A stretch of 26,007 bases of DNA from contig CAKVDS010000037.1 in NCBI GenBank assembly GCA_934726455.1, positions 1-26,007 of the forward strand, given 5' to 3'. The position numbers and the translations under genes were made by a program. The DNA comes from an uncultured Bacteroidales bacterium. Its GTDB lineage: Bacteria; Bacteroidota; Bacteroidia; Bacteroidales; UBA932. This document shows, piece by piece, positions 1 through 10,281 of this stretch (the stretch's first letter is position 1; the number at the start of each line of letters is the position of its first letter). The notes under the pieces were generated by a model that was not told where the DNA came from, did not search any database, and saw only the letters and a list, made by a program, of their open reading frames with translations.

Positions 1-1933
<1,933 letters not shown>

Positions 1934-2120
1934 TCGTGTGAATCGACATTTCTGTCTTTCTCGCCTATTCTTCTTCTTGAAATTGTAGTCCCTAACTCTT
2001 CGGAACCGATAAGACTCGATTCTTTCACAATTACTCAGACTAATCTAATTTCTATCTTTCTTACCTCGTTTCTCTCTCAGTATTGTCAATGAACTTTTGT
2101 TGTCCCCCCGAAAGGGATTG
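1934..2120 (-). other. Pre-23S rRNA leader with boxA-like site
   Basis: This is the stretch between the 23S promoter and the mature 23S 5' end. On the minus strand it starts with a small hairpin (CCC-TTTC-GGG, about 2106-2116). It then has GTTCATTGACAAT (2082-2094), which matches 10 of 13 bases of the E. coli boxA GCTCTTTAACAAT. An A/G-rich spacer follows, as in Bacteroidota 16S-23S spacers. No tRNA-Ile or tRNA-Ala is present. The boxA-like element suggests antitermination of a separate 23S transcript; that is inference. Confidence 0.7.
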
Positions 2121-2151
2121 CAAAGGTAGTCATTAAAATTGAAAGTGCAAA
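2121..2151 (-). promoter_or_regulatory. Promoter of the 23S rRNA gene
   Basis: On the minus strand there is TTTG (2148-2151), a 19-base spacer, and TACCTTTG (2121-2128). This is the full Bacteroidota housekeeping promoter, and transcription should start around 2115. It lies within about 200 bases of the 23S 5' end, with nothing else between. Confidence 0.8.
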
Positions 2152-2285
2152 CTTTTTCTCAATTTTTTCAAAAAATCTTGACTCCACACGCCGCGCTGCG
2201 CTTTCCGGCCCGCGCAGAAGTGCCATTTCCGTCAAATTTGCTAAATTTACACGATTGCACGGCAAGACATAAACATCTATTATAT

Positions 2286-3506
2286 ATGGAAAATATCAAA
2301 GACAGATTTCTGCGCTATGTCGCAATAGACACGCAGTCCAACGAAGAAAGCGAAAGCCAGCCGTCAGCGGAGAAAGAGCTCAACCTGCTCAGGCTCCTCA
2401 AAGACGAACTGTGCGCCCTCGGGGTCAAGGCCGAACTCGACGAGTGGGGCTATGTCATGGCTTCGATACCGTCAAACATCGGAAAGAAGGTGCCGGCCGT
2501 GGGCTTCATTGCCCATGTGGACACCGCCCCCGACGCCTCTGGAGCAGACATCAAGCCTCAGATAATCAGCAATTACGATGGTTCTGACATCCCGCTCAAA
2601 GGCGTGCCGGGTCTGAGTCTGAAGACGTCCGATTTCCCGGAACTCCTCGCACATAAGGGAGAAACCATCATCACCTCTGACGGCACGACCCTGCTGGGAG
2701 CGGACGACAAGGCCGGTGTGGCAGAGATAATGGATGCTGTGCAATATATAGTGGAACATCCGGAGTTCAAGCACGGTGATATAAAGATCGGCTTCACTCC
2801 GGACGAGGAAATCGGGCGCGGAGTGGTGAAATTCGATGTCAAAAAGTTCGGCGCCGACTACGGATACACAATGGACGGCGGCGAGGTCGGCGAACTCGAA
2901 TTCGAGAATTTCAACGCGGCATCGGCCGTCGTGCACATCCAGGGCCGCAATGTCCACCCGGGCTACGCCAAAGGCAAGATGCTCAATTCAATCATCATAG
3001 CGAACGAGTTCATCTCCCTGCTTCCGCAGGACCAGAGGCCGGAATGCACGCAGGATTACGAAGGCTTCTTCCATATCGTAGGATGCAAGGGCAGCGTGGA
3101 AGAGACAACCCTCACCTATATAATAAGAGACCATGACAGGGCCAAGTTCGAGAGGAAGAAGGAGGTCATCAACGAGTGCGCAGCTTTCATCAACCTCCGC
3201 TACGGCAAGGACTGCGTGAGCGTGACGCTCAAAGACCAGTATTACAACATGCGCGAGCAGGTGGAGCCGCACTACCACGTGGTCGAAAAGGCCGTAAAAG
3301 CCATGGAAATGGCCGGAATCAAACCTCACATCCAGCCGATACGTGGCGGCACCGACGGGGCGAATCTCTCATTCAGAGGCCTCCCGTGCCCGAACATCTT
3401 CGCCGGAGGGCTGAACTTCCACGGACGCTACGAATGGGTGCCGGTGGAAAGCATGGAGAAAGCATCCAAGGTCATCCTCAACATCATCAGCCTCTACGCA
3501 GAATAG
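2286..3506 (+). CDS. pepT: Peptidase T (tripeptide aminopeptidase)
   Basis: A cytoplasmic M20 family zinc aminopeptidase that removes the N-terminal residue from tripeptides. The 406-residue length is close to the 408 of E. coli PepT. Visible motifs are HVDTAPD (H77, D79) for the first metal, LLGADDKAG (D140) bridging, TPDEEIGRG (E174/E175) for the catalytic base, and a C-terminal GGTDGAN and GLNFHGRYEW. The ATG at 2286 is chosen because family homology starts at MENIKD; the frame is open 49 codons further upstream, but that part overlaps the divergent 23S promoter and looks non-coding. It is a single gene ending at a hairpin terminator. A possible weak promoter box TAAATTTA (2242-2249) has no convincing -33 partner. 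Confidence 0.96.
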   Translation: MENIKDRFLRYVAIDTQSNEESESQPSAEKELNLLRLLKDELCALGVKAELDEWGYVMASIPSNIGKKVPAVGFIAHVDTAPDASGADIKPQIISNYDGSDIPLKGVPGLSLKTSDFPELLAHKGETIITSDGTTLLGADDKAGVAEIMDAVQYIVEHPEFKHGDIKIGFTPDEEIGRGVVKFDVKKFGADYGYTMDGGEVGELEFENFNAASAVVHIQGRNVHPGYAKGKMLNSIIIANEFISLLPQDQRPECTQDYEGFFHIVGCKGSVEETTLTYIIRDHDRAKFERKKEVINECAAFINLRYGKDCVSVTLKDQYYNMREQVEPHYHVVEKAVKAMEMAGIKPHIQPIRGGTDGANLSFRGLPCPNIFAGGLNFHGRYEWVPVESMEKASKVILNIISLYAE

Positions 3507-3552
3507 ACGCGGCTGAATAACGGTGGCGGATAACATCCTGAGACACAATGTT

Positions 3553-3600
3553 AAAAGCACTTTCCCTTACCCCGATTCGGGATAGGAGAAAGTGCTTTCT
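3553..3600. terminator. Hairpin terminator between convergent pepT and OPT genes
   Basis: An 11-bp inverted repeat, AAAGCACTTTC (3554-3564) and GAAAGTGCTTT (3588-3598), has a loop holding a smaller CCCGA/CGGG hairpin. A-rich and T-rich flanks sit on the two sides, so it could serve both pepT (+) and the OPT gene (-). Confidence 0.75.
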
Positions 3601-3630
3601 TGCTGCAAATGAGGCTCTTGGCCGCCACCG

Positions 3631-5625
3631 CTATTTTTTGCTGCCGCGAAGCGTAGCGCAAATCATATAGGCACAGATGGCGATGAGAGGAACGATGGCT
3701 ATGAGTTCGGCACCGGAAGCCCCTGACGCACCAGGAGTGTTCCAGCCATAGAGATACCAGTCAACCTTTGCAAATTTCAGCACAGCCGACACGACACCCA
3801 TAAGCGCTCCGCCGGCGATGAATCCGCTGGCGATGAGCGTGCCCTTCTCCTGGCGGGCCGCATTGACGGCCTTGTCCTTGCTGCGTGAGCTGACAAACCA
3901 TGAGATGGCTCCGCCAAGAAGCAACGGGAGATTGAGGTCAATAGGGATGAACATGCCGAGACAGAACGCCAGTGCAGGGATTTTGAATACAGTGAGAAGT
4001 ATGGCAATCGCCGCACCGATGCCATAAAGCAGCCAAGGAGCATTGCCGCCGTTCATCATAGGCTGGATGACAGCAGCCATGGCGTTGGCCTGAGGAGCAA
4101 CGAGCGCTCCCTCGCCCGTGAAACCGTAAGTCTTGTTGAGTATGAGCATGACACCGCCCACAGTGGCGGCGGCCACAGCTACACCGACAAACTTCCACGC
4201 CTCCTGTTTGCGGGGAGTGGTTCCGATCCAATAACCGATCTTGAAGTCAGTGATGAGTCCCCCGGCAGTCGAAAGCGCAGTGCACACCACGCCGCCGATG
4301 ATCATCGCAGCGACCATGCCGGCATTGCCCTTAAGCCCCACAACGACAAGTACGAGGGCCGTGATTATCAATGTCATGATAGTCATTCCGCTGACAGGGT
4401 TGGTGCCGACAATAGCGATGGCATTGGCCGCCACCGTGGTAAAGAGGAATGAAATCACCGCCACAATCACCAGCCCCACAAGAGCCTGCCATACATTATT
4501 GACCACTCCGCCGAGGGCGAAGAAACAGAAGACTGCAAGAAGAGCTATCGCAATACCCCACACCACAGTCTTCATCGGAATGTCCTCCTGCGTGCGCTCG
4601 ACCTTGGAAGAAGCCGCCCCGTCCTTGCGGCGGAACTCTCCCGCTGCAAGCCCGACTGCACTTTTGATGACACCCGCGCTCTTGATGATGCCGATGATGC
4701 CGGCCGTAGCGATACCGCCTATGCCGATATGGCGGGCGTACTCCTTGAATATCTGGTCGGCAGACATGTCAGAGATCGCTGTCGCGATGCCGGTGCCCAT
4801 AAGGTCGATGACCTGCCCTCCCCAGATAAGGTTCATCAGAGGGATGATCACCAGCCATACCAAAAAAGAGCCGCAGCATATTATGAACGCATACTTGAGT
4901 CCCACGATGTACCCCAAACCGAGTACGGCTGCGCCAGTGTTGAGCTTGAGGACCACCTTGGCCTTGTCGGCAACCACCTGCCCCCAATGCATGACCGTAG
5001 TGCTGAGGGTCTCGGCCCAAGCCCCGAAAGTGGCGACCACGAAGTCGTACAAACCACCCACGAGACCGGCCGCAAGAAGAGTCTTGGCGCTGTTGCCGCC
5101 GCTCTCTCCGCTGACAAGCACCTGCGCGGTAGCCGTAGCCTCCGGGAACGGATACTTCCCGTGCATCTCCTTGACGAAATATTTACGGAACGGTATAAGG
5201 AAAAGTATACCAAGGAAACCTCCGAGCATAGAGCTGAGGAACATCTGGAAGAAATTCACATCAAGTCCCAGGATGTAGATGGCCGGAAGCGTGAACACTG
5301 CCCCGGCAACGACCACGCCGGAACAAGCTCCGATGCTCTGGATGATGACATTCTGTCCCAGACCGCCTTTCTTGCCAAGGGCTCCGGTAACCCCGACTGC
5401 AATGATTGCGATAGGAATAGCAGCTTCGAAGACCTGTCCGACCTTGAGGCCGAGGAAGGCCGCAGCGGCGGAAAAAAGAATAGTCATCAGCAAGCCCATC
5501 GTCACCGAATAAGGGGTGACTTCAAGCGGCTTTTCGTCAGGACTCAGCAGGGGTTTGTACACTTCCCCCGGTTTCAGCTCCCGATGTGCGTTCTCGGGCA
5601 GGCTCAGGTTTTTGTTTTCTTTCAT
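3631..5625 (-). CDS. OPT family oligopeptide transporter
   Basis: A 664-residue polytopic inner-membrane protein. A short polar N-terminus contains LEVTPYSVTMG, followed by the first hydrophobic segment at about residues 43-60 and many more to the C-terminus. The early block LGLKVGQVFEAAIPIA and the later KYPFPEATATAQVLVSGE are hallmarks of the bacterial OPT family, which imports peptides or related compounds by proton-coupled uptake; the substrate cannot be read from sequence. The start at 5625 lies 89 bases inside the 3' end of the OstA-like gene. It is kept because the family-typical N-terminus begins well before residue 43. It is the last gene of the minus-strand run and ends before the shared terminator. 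Confidence 0.93.
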   Translation of the reverse strand: MKENKNLSLPENAHRELKPGEVYKPLLSPDEKPLEVTPYSVTMGLLMTILFSAAAAFLGLKVGQVFEAAIPIAIIAVGVTGALGKKGGLGQNVIIQSIGACSGVVVAGAVFTLPAIYILGLDVNFFQMFLSSMLGGFLGILFLIPFRKYFVKEMHGKYPFPEATATAQVLVSGESGGNSAKTLLAAGLVGGLYDFVVATFGAWAETLSTTVMHWGQVVADKAKVVLKLNTGAAVLGLGYIVGLKYAFIICCGSFLVWLVIIPLMNLIWGGQVIDLMGTGIATAISDMSADQIFKEYARHIGIGGIATAGIIGIIKSAGVIKSAVGLAAGEFRRKDGAASSKVERTQEDIPMKTVVWGIAIALLAVFCFFALGGVVNNVWQALVGLVIVAVISFLFTTVAANAIAIVGTNPVSGMTIMTLIITALVLVVVGLKGNAGMVAAMIIGGVVCTALSTAGGLITDFKIGYWIGTTPRKQEAWKFVGVAVAAATVGGVMLILNKTYGFTGEGALVAPQANAMAAVIQPMMNGGNAPWLLYGIGAAIAILLTVFKIPALAFCLGMFIPIDLNLPLLLGGAISWFVSSRSKDKAVNAARQEKGTLIASGFIAGGALMGVVSAVLKFAKVDWYLYGWNTPGASGASGAELIAIVPLIAICAYMICATLRGSKK

Positions 5626-8053
5626 CTCTTTCTTTCCGTTTTTCGTAATACTCTATATATTTCTGCAACAAAGCCGCATCCTTGGCTTCCTCCCGGGCTA
5701 TGCGCGCAGCGCGGCGGGCTTCACGCCGCTGGCGCCGCTCCTCGCGTTTCTTCTCTTTCGCGGCGGCACGGGCGGCATCGCGGGCATCAAGTTCAGCCCA
5801 ACGGGCTTCACGCCGGGCTTTGCGCATAGCCTGGCGCAGTTCGGCCTTGCTCATATACTGTTCCTCCACAGACTCCGGGGCTGAAAGGGAATCTGCCACC
5901 TCGATACTGTCCCGTGGTGCCACCGATATTGAATCAAGGACGGCGACAGTATCGGCGGAAGCGGCCAGACCCACGGAATCCGCCACATGCAAACTGTCCG
6001 GACGGGGAGCGTTTCTCCGCTGCCGGATAGAGTCTATCTCCGCATAGACTCCGGACATGTATCCGGGATAGTAGACTTCGGTATGCGGGAATGCGGTACG
6101 CGGACGGGCACGCAGAGCGGCGCGCTGCGAGCGTCTCAACGAAAGATCCGTAATGTCGGACTTTCCGCGCGGCCGGAGCTCCGGCTTCCAGACAAAGCCC
6201 TTGAGACTGCGGTCCATCTCGGAGAGCTGGGCTAATGGGTAGGCGTCATTTTTAGGGCTGTCAAAATAGTATATCCTGTCCACATCGCCTCCCTTGAGGG
6301 TGGCCGAGAGCATACGGGCCTCAACTTTATTTACAGTGGCAAGAGTCTCATTTTCTTTGAGATAGAAAAGGGCTGTCACACCTCCGAGAGCATCGAAGCG
6401 CCGCAGCTGGGTGTCCTTGTCAAAATAGGCCATCACCTCGGAACTCTTGATCTGATCATAGTGCAGACTGTCCTCGTCCACTGCGATGAAAGCGTTTGAC
6501 ATCAGACTGGCCCTGTCCACACCTGTGCTTTTGACGAGCACAAAAAGGCTGTCGGAACTGTACTGCCTGCGCCCTTCGTTCCATATTATCGGGTCCTTGT
6601 AGAAACGGGCGATGGAATCCAGCTCATTGAAGCGGACAGAATCACAGCGCACCTGAATGTCCCGGCGGAAGACCTTGACGTCTCCGACTCCGAGCAGGAA
6701 ACCGACGCGCGAAGTGTCCGGCGGCGGGGTGGCAGCAAGGCTGTCGGCCGCAACAGCCAGACTGTCGGCACCGGCAAGCGTATCACGCGGGGCAAGTCCG
6801 CCCGAAATGGCGGACGAATCTTTTTGAGAGGTGCTCCCGGACTTGTCCGGCACAGTCCCTGAAGCTGCGGTGAGGCCCTCGGATGTTTTGGAGAGCCCTC
6901 CCGTCTGTGGTGTCATAGGGAACTGGCCCGCCGCATTTTTCTTCGCGGCTTCTTCCTTTTCTTTGGCAGCCTGCTCGGCAGCACGCCGGCGGAATTCCGC
7001 CACGGGGTCGCCGTTGATGGTCTTGAGACGCTCAGCGGCGGCCTTGACCTCAGTTTCACTGATGTCGCAACGCCGCAGAGTATTGTACACCAGCGTGTCC
7101 GCCCCGAAGTATGTCGTATCTATCTGGCCTTCTTGATTCTCAGACCATAGAGCCACAGCGGCGTTGTCACGGAGAGTCACTCTGGACAGGGTGTCCTTAT
7201 AGAAAAGGTAATCCGAGACGGCGGCAGTGCTGCGCGTGCTGTCCTGAATCTGGACACGCCCACGCATGAGCACGTCATTGGTGTTGCGATAGAAGAACAG
7301 AGTGTCGCTCCAACTCTCCTGCTCCCGTGTGAGCCCCTGCACGTCCCCGGAGAAAAAGAAAATGTTCTCCGGACGGCTGTACCAGCCGCCTGAAGCTGAA
7401 AGCATGTTGTCATCTTTCCAGAAATCTATCGGGGAGACGAACTCGGCTTTGTTGATATCGGAAAGATAGTGCAGCGAATCAGCCCTCACAAAGACAGAAT
7501 CAGTGTACATGTTGACATTGCCTTCAAACGAGAAAAGGCTGCGCGCATTGAAATAATGTCCCTCGTCGCTCTCTATTATCTGCCCGTCAGAGCTGCGCAT
7601 TGACGCGCCACCCCGGAATACGGCGACGCTGTCTCTGGTATTGTAGTCCAGAATCTTCGTACGCAGCATGTTGTCCTGCTTGTCACGAAGTTGCACAAGC
7701 GCCCCGCGGAACTGGGCAAGATCCTCATCCACAAGATAATCCAGTTTTTCACTGGTAAGCTCAGTGTCACCCTGAAGAAGACGGACATGCCCCATGCAAT
7801 TGATGATGTTGGTGTTCTGGCTCCATACGGAACTGTCCGCCATAAGGTAGGTGCCGTTGTGCAGAAAAGTGGCTTCAACCGCCTTGCGGACAAAGTCATC
7901 ACCCTGCTCCGCCTGCTCTATGTAACTTGCGCTGATGAGGCGCAACAAAGAATCTCTCTGCTCACCCTGCACTTGGGCACACAGAGAGACCGCTGCGGCA
8001 AACAGCGCCGCAGCAATCAGGGTCAGTCTTCTTTTCTGATTTTCTGAACCCAT
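5537..8053 (-). CDS. OstA-like (LptA/LptD N-domain) envelope protein with long C-terminal extension
   Basis: An 838-residue exported protein with a signal peptide at residues 1-27 (QKRR, a hydrophobic core, then SLCAQ). The N-terminal half has the short beta-repeats of the OstA fold, with phrases such as FRGGASMRSSDGQIIESDEG and FSFEGNVNMYTDSV. A low-complexity linker at about 350-450 is rich in Ala, Lys, Glu and DSL/DT. More OstA-like beta sequence follows, then a DS-rich stretch, and a final 90 or so residues that are highly charged (Arg, Ala, Glu, Lys) and probably helical. OstA/LptA proteins carry LPS across the periplasm, and that role is inferred here. The start overlaps the end of the SurA gene by 31 bases, and the signal peptide requires that start. 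The 3' end overlaps the OPT gene. Confidence 0.85.
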   Translation of the reverse strand: MGSENQKRRLTLIAAALFAAAVSLCAQVQGEQRDSLLRLISASYIEQAEQGDDFVRKAVEATFLHNGTYLMADSSVWSQNTNIINCMGHVRLLQGDTELTSEKLDYLVDEDLAQFRGALVQLRDKQDNMLRTKILDYNTRDSVAVFRGGASMRSSDGQIIESDEGHYFNARSLFSFEGNVNMYTDSVFVRADSLHYLSDINKAEFVSPIDFWKDDNMLSASGGWYSRPENIFFFSGDVQGLTREQESWSDTLFFYRNTNDVLMRGRVQIQDSTRSTAAVSDYLFYKDTLSRVTLRDNAAVALWSENQEGQIDTTYFGADTLVYNTLRRCDISETEVKAAAERLKTINGDPVAEFRRRAAEQAAKEKEEAAKKNAAGQFPMTPQTGGLSKTSEGLTAASGTVPDKSGSTSQKDSSAISGGLAPRDTLAGADSLAVAADSLAATPPPDTSRVGFLLGVGDVKVFRRDIQVRCDSVRFNELDSIARFYKDPIIWNEGRRQYSSDSLFVLVKSTGVDRASLMSNAFIAVDEDSLHYDQIKSSEVMAYFDKDTQLRRFDALGGVTALFYLKENETLATVNKVEARMLSATLKGGDVDRIYYFDSPKNDAYPLAQLSEMDRSLKGFVWKPELRPRGKSDITDLSLRRSQRAALRARPRTAFPHTEVYYPGYMSGVYAEIDSIRQRRNAPRPDSLHVADSVGLAASADTVAVLDSISVAPRDSIEVADSLSAPESVEEQYMSKAELRQAMRKARREARWAELDARDAARAAAKEKKREERRQRREARRAARIAREEAKDAALLQKYIEYYEKRKERDERKQKPEPARERTSGAETGGSVQTPAES

Positions 8054-9402
8054 TCTTTACGGGAGAAGTCACAATCCGAGAACATAGGATCGATGACTAT
8101 ATATGTAGTCGCTATCTTATCGTCAATGAACTTGTTCAAGGCGTCCATCTGACGCCGGTTCCTCACCTGCGCAAGGAGTTCGGTATAGTCATTCTCAAAA
8201 TTGGCGGTATGCGCCGGGACTATCTTGTCCAGTTTGATAATCTTGTAGACGACATTGCCGTTCCGGCCCTCGTTGTCCAAAGACGCCACCGGCTCGGACA
8301 CCTCTCCCGGCTTGAGGTCCTTTATGGCCTCATAGTCCTGCGGCTTGAGTTCATCGATGTCGAAATATGAAGACCCGGTGTTGGGATCCGCCATCAGTCC
8401 GCCGTTGGTGCGGGTGGCCGGATCTTCGGAATAGAATCGGGCCGCAAGTGCGAAAGTCATGACGCTGTCCTTGACTATGGCAGTGCGGATACTGTCGAGC
8501 CGAGAGAACGCCTTCTCTTGATCCTCAGCAGTATACTGAGGCCGGATGAGAATATGGCGAGCGTTGAACATATCGCCTTTTTTCTCAAGGACTTCGATAA
8601 GATGGTAGCCGTCCGGGGTCTCCACTATCTGAGAAATCACCCCCGGCTTGAGGGCCATAGCCGCATCGGAAAATGCCGGCCAGAATATTGACTTGGACAC
8701 CATGCCCAATTCCCCTCCCTTACGGGCGCTCTGTGTATCTTCAGAGTAAAGACGGGCAAGAGTGGCGAACTTCTCTCCGTTGATGATACGCTCCCGGATG
8801 GAAAGCAATCTCTCTTTCACGGCGAGCGCAGCCGCCTCGCGGTCAGGATAGATGCATATCTGGCTCATCTGATATTTGGTCGGGACCTGCGGGAGAGACG
8901 ACACGTCTGCCGTATCCAGATACTGCTTGACATCAAACGGGGTAATCTCGGCGATGCCCTGAGCTATCTCCTGCTGCTCTTTCTGCGTGAGACTCTGCTG
9001 CTCTATCTGCTGCTGCCACTCCTGACGGAGTTTGTAAAGAGGCTTGTTGAAATACGCCTCCACTTCCTCATCACCCCCGAGAGCCGAGCGCACCTGATCC
9101 AAACGCTGGCTGAGCTCCGCCGACACCATCTCAGAATCAACACTGAGAGAATCGATGCGCGCCTGCATCAAATACAGCTTGGACTCCATCATGCTCTCAA
9201 GAAGCTCGCACCGGATATTTCTGTCGGAGCCGTACCCCTGGGCACGCATCATCTGGACCTGAGATTCAAGATCCGAGAGCGAGATCATCTCGTTGCCGAC
9301 CACGGCCACGGATTTGTCTACAACTCCCTGATATTTCTGGGCCTGTCCCACAACACAAATGCTGAGCAGGGCCGCGAAGACTGCTGATTTCAAGCTGTTC
9401 AT
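8023..9402 (-). CDS. SurA-type peptidylprolyl isomerase / periplasmic chaperone
   Basis: A 459-residue periplasmic protein with a signal peptide ending near GQAQ (about residue 21). It then has a SurA N-terminal chaperone domain starting DKSVAVVGNEMISLSDLE. Two parvulin (PpiC) regions follow: one around YSEDTQSARKGGELGMV with GYHLIEVLEKK, and one from FNARHILIRPQ through YSEDPATRTNGGLM. This layout matches SurA, which helps outer-membrane proteins fold. The gene begins 3 bases after the lipoprotein gene and overlaps the OstA-like gene, so the three are probably translated together and serve outer-membrane assembly. In Bacteroidota this type is usually labelled only as a peptidylprolyl isomerase, so no symbol is given. 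Confidence 0.92.
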   Translation of the reverse strand: MNSLKSAVFAALLSICVVGQAQKYQGVVDKSVAVVGNEMISLSDLESQVQMMRAQGYGSDRNIRCELLESMMESKLYLMQARIDSLSVDSEMVSAELSQRLDQVRSALGGDEEVEAYFNKPLYKLRQEWQQQIEQQSLTQKEQQEIAQGIAEITPFDVKQYLDTADVSSLPQVPTKYQMSQICIYPDREAAALAVKERLLSIRERIINGEKFATLARLYSEDTQSARKGGELGMVSKSIFWPAFSDAAMALKPGVISQIVETPDGYHLIEVLEKKGDMFNARHILIRPQYTAEDQEKAFSRLDSIRTAIVKDSVMTFALAARFYSEDPATRTNGGLMADPNTGSSYFDIDELKPQDYEAIKDLKPGEVSEPVASLDNEGRNGNVVYKIIKLDKIVPAHTANFENDYTELLAQVRNRRQMDALNKFIDDKIATTYIVIDPMFSDCDFSRKEWVQKIRKED

Positions 9403-9405
9403 CTG

Positions 9406-10257
9406 TCAATAAATTACGAATTGTCTGTTTTCGAGTGCGGTCTCAAGCAAGTCCCGTTCCAAACCTTTGACCAGAGCATGTTTTCTTGCACTCAATATGA
9501 TGTCACGGATCTCCTGCGTGCAGAAGTCCAAAGGTGCGACACCGCTCCGCTGTATATCGCAAACATAGGCCGCCAGGAGGTCGCCACGCCCCTCGGGCTC
9601 TATCTTTATCATCTTGTCCTTCATGGCGGAAAGCATCTCCGGATAGTCCACCCCGAACTCCGAGGCAAGATCACGCGCGTCCATCCAGACATCGGAATTG
9701 TCAAAATACCTCAACGCAGAAGACACTGTGATGGAATCCGTCCTGTGGAACTCGTCATACTCCTCCGACGATATCATCTTCAGGACATGGTCCTTGTTGG
9801 GAGAATCCTTCATCACATCCACAAAGCGCACCTTGAGCACAGGCCTCTGCAGGACAAAATCATCCTGATGGGACATATAGTAATCCGAAATCTGCGCATC
9901 GGTGACAAGCGTGTCCAGACGGTCGCTGATATAGCGCTGCTCATAACGGTATTTGACAAGGGACAGCCTGTACGCCTCAAGTTCCGCCGACACATCGATC
10001 TCCGACTTGGACAACTGTTCCTCCGCGACCTTGACATACAGCCTGTCGGTCGCCCAGGAATTGATGTACCTCGCAGCCAGCGCCGCACTGTCCTTCGGGC
10101 TGGAAGAGGCCGGGATGAATCGCTGCAGTTCTGAACGGTACAGTTTATCCTTGCCGACCTTGGCCACAACCTCATCATCGTGTACAATGGAAGAGACGGC
10201 CGTACAGGAGCACAGCACGGTCAAGGCGAGCAGCAGAGGTGAGATGAGATTCCGCAT
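9406..10257 (-). CDS. SurA-N-like lipoprotein (isomerase/chaperone homologue)
   Basis: A 283-residue predicted lipoprotein whose signal ends in the lipobox LCSC (Cys18). The mature part starts like a SurA N-domain (DDEVVAKVGKDKLYRSELQRF), continues with long charged helices, and has a VLKVRFVDVMK segment where a parvulin domain would begin. No clear complete PpiC active-site core is visible, so it may act as a chaperone only. It stands just before the SurA-type gene. A TATTTTTG box ends 5 bases before the ATG. Assignment to the SurA/PpiC group is firm from context and N-terminal sequence; its activity is inferred. Confidence 0.8.
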   Translation of the reverse strand: MRNLISPLLLALTVLCSCTAVSSIVHDDEVVAKVGKDKLYRSELQRFIPASSSPKDSAALAARYINSWATDRLYVKVAEEQLSKSEIDVSAELEAYRLSLVKYRYEQRYISDRLDTLVTDAQISDYYMSHQDDFVLQRPVLKVRFVDVMKDSPNKDHVLKMISSEEYDEFHRTDSITVSSALRYFDNSDVWMDARDLASEFGVDYPEMLSAMKDKMIKIEPEGRGDLLAAYVCDIQRSGVAPLDFCTQEIRDIILSARKHALVKGLERDLLETALENRQFVIY

Positions 10258-10262
10258 AAATG

Positions 10263-10270
10263 CAAAAATA
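10263..10270 (-). promoter_or_regulatory. Promoter -7 box before the SurA-N-like lipoprotein gene
   Basis: TATTTTTG on the minus strand fits TAnnTTTG and ends 5 bases before the ATG at 10257, so any transcript from it would be leaderless. No good -33 TTTG is seen at the usual distance, so the promoter may be weak. Confidence 0.5.
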
Positions 10271-10281
10271 GGAATAATATG

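Noticed and set aside
2139..2285. N-terminal extension of pepT by 49 codons
   Set aside because: It overlaps the 23S promoter and has no family similarity; PepT homology starts at the ATG at 2286.
4241..5829. Long plus-strand open frames (345 and 366 codons) opposite the OPT gene
   Set aside because: They are antisense to a clear transporter gene and show no recognisable domain; GC-rich codon use opens these frames.
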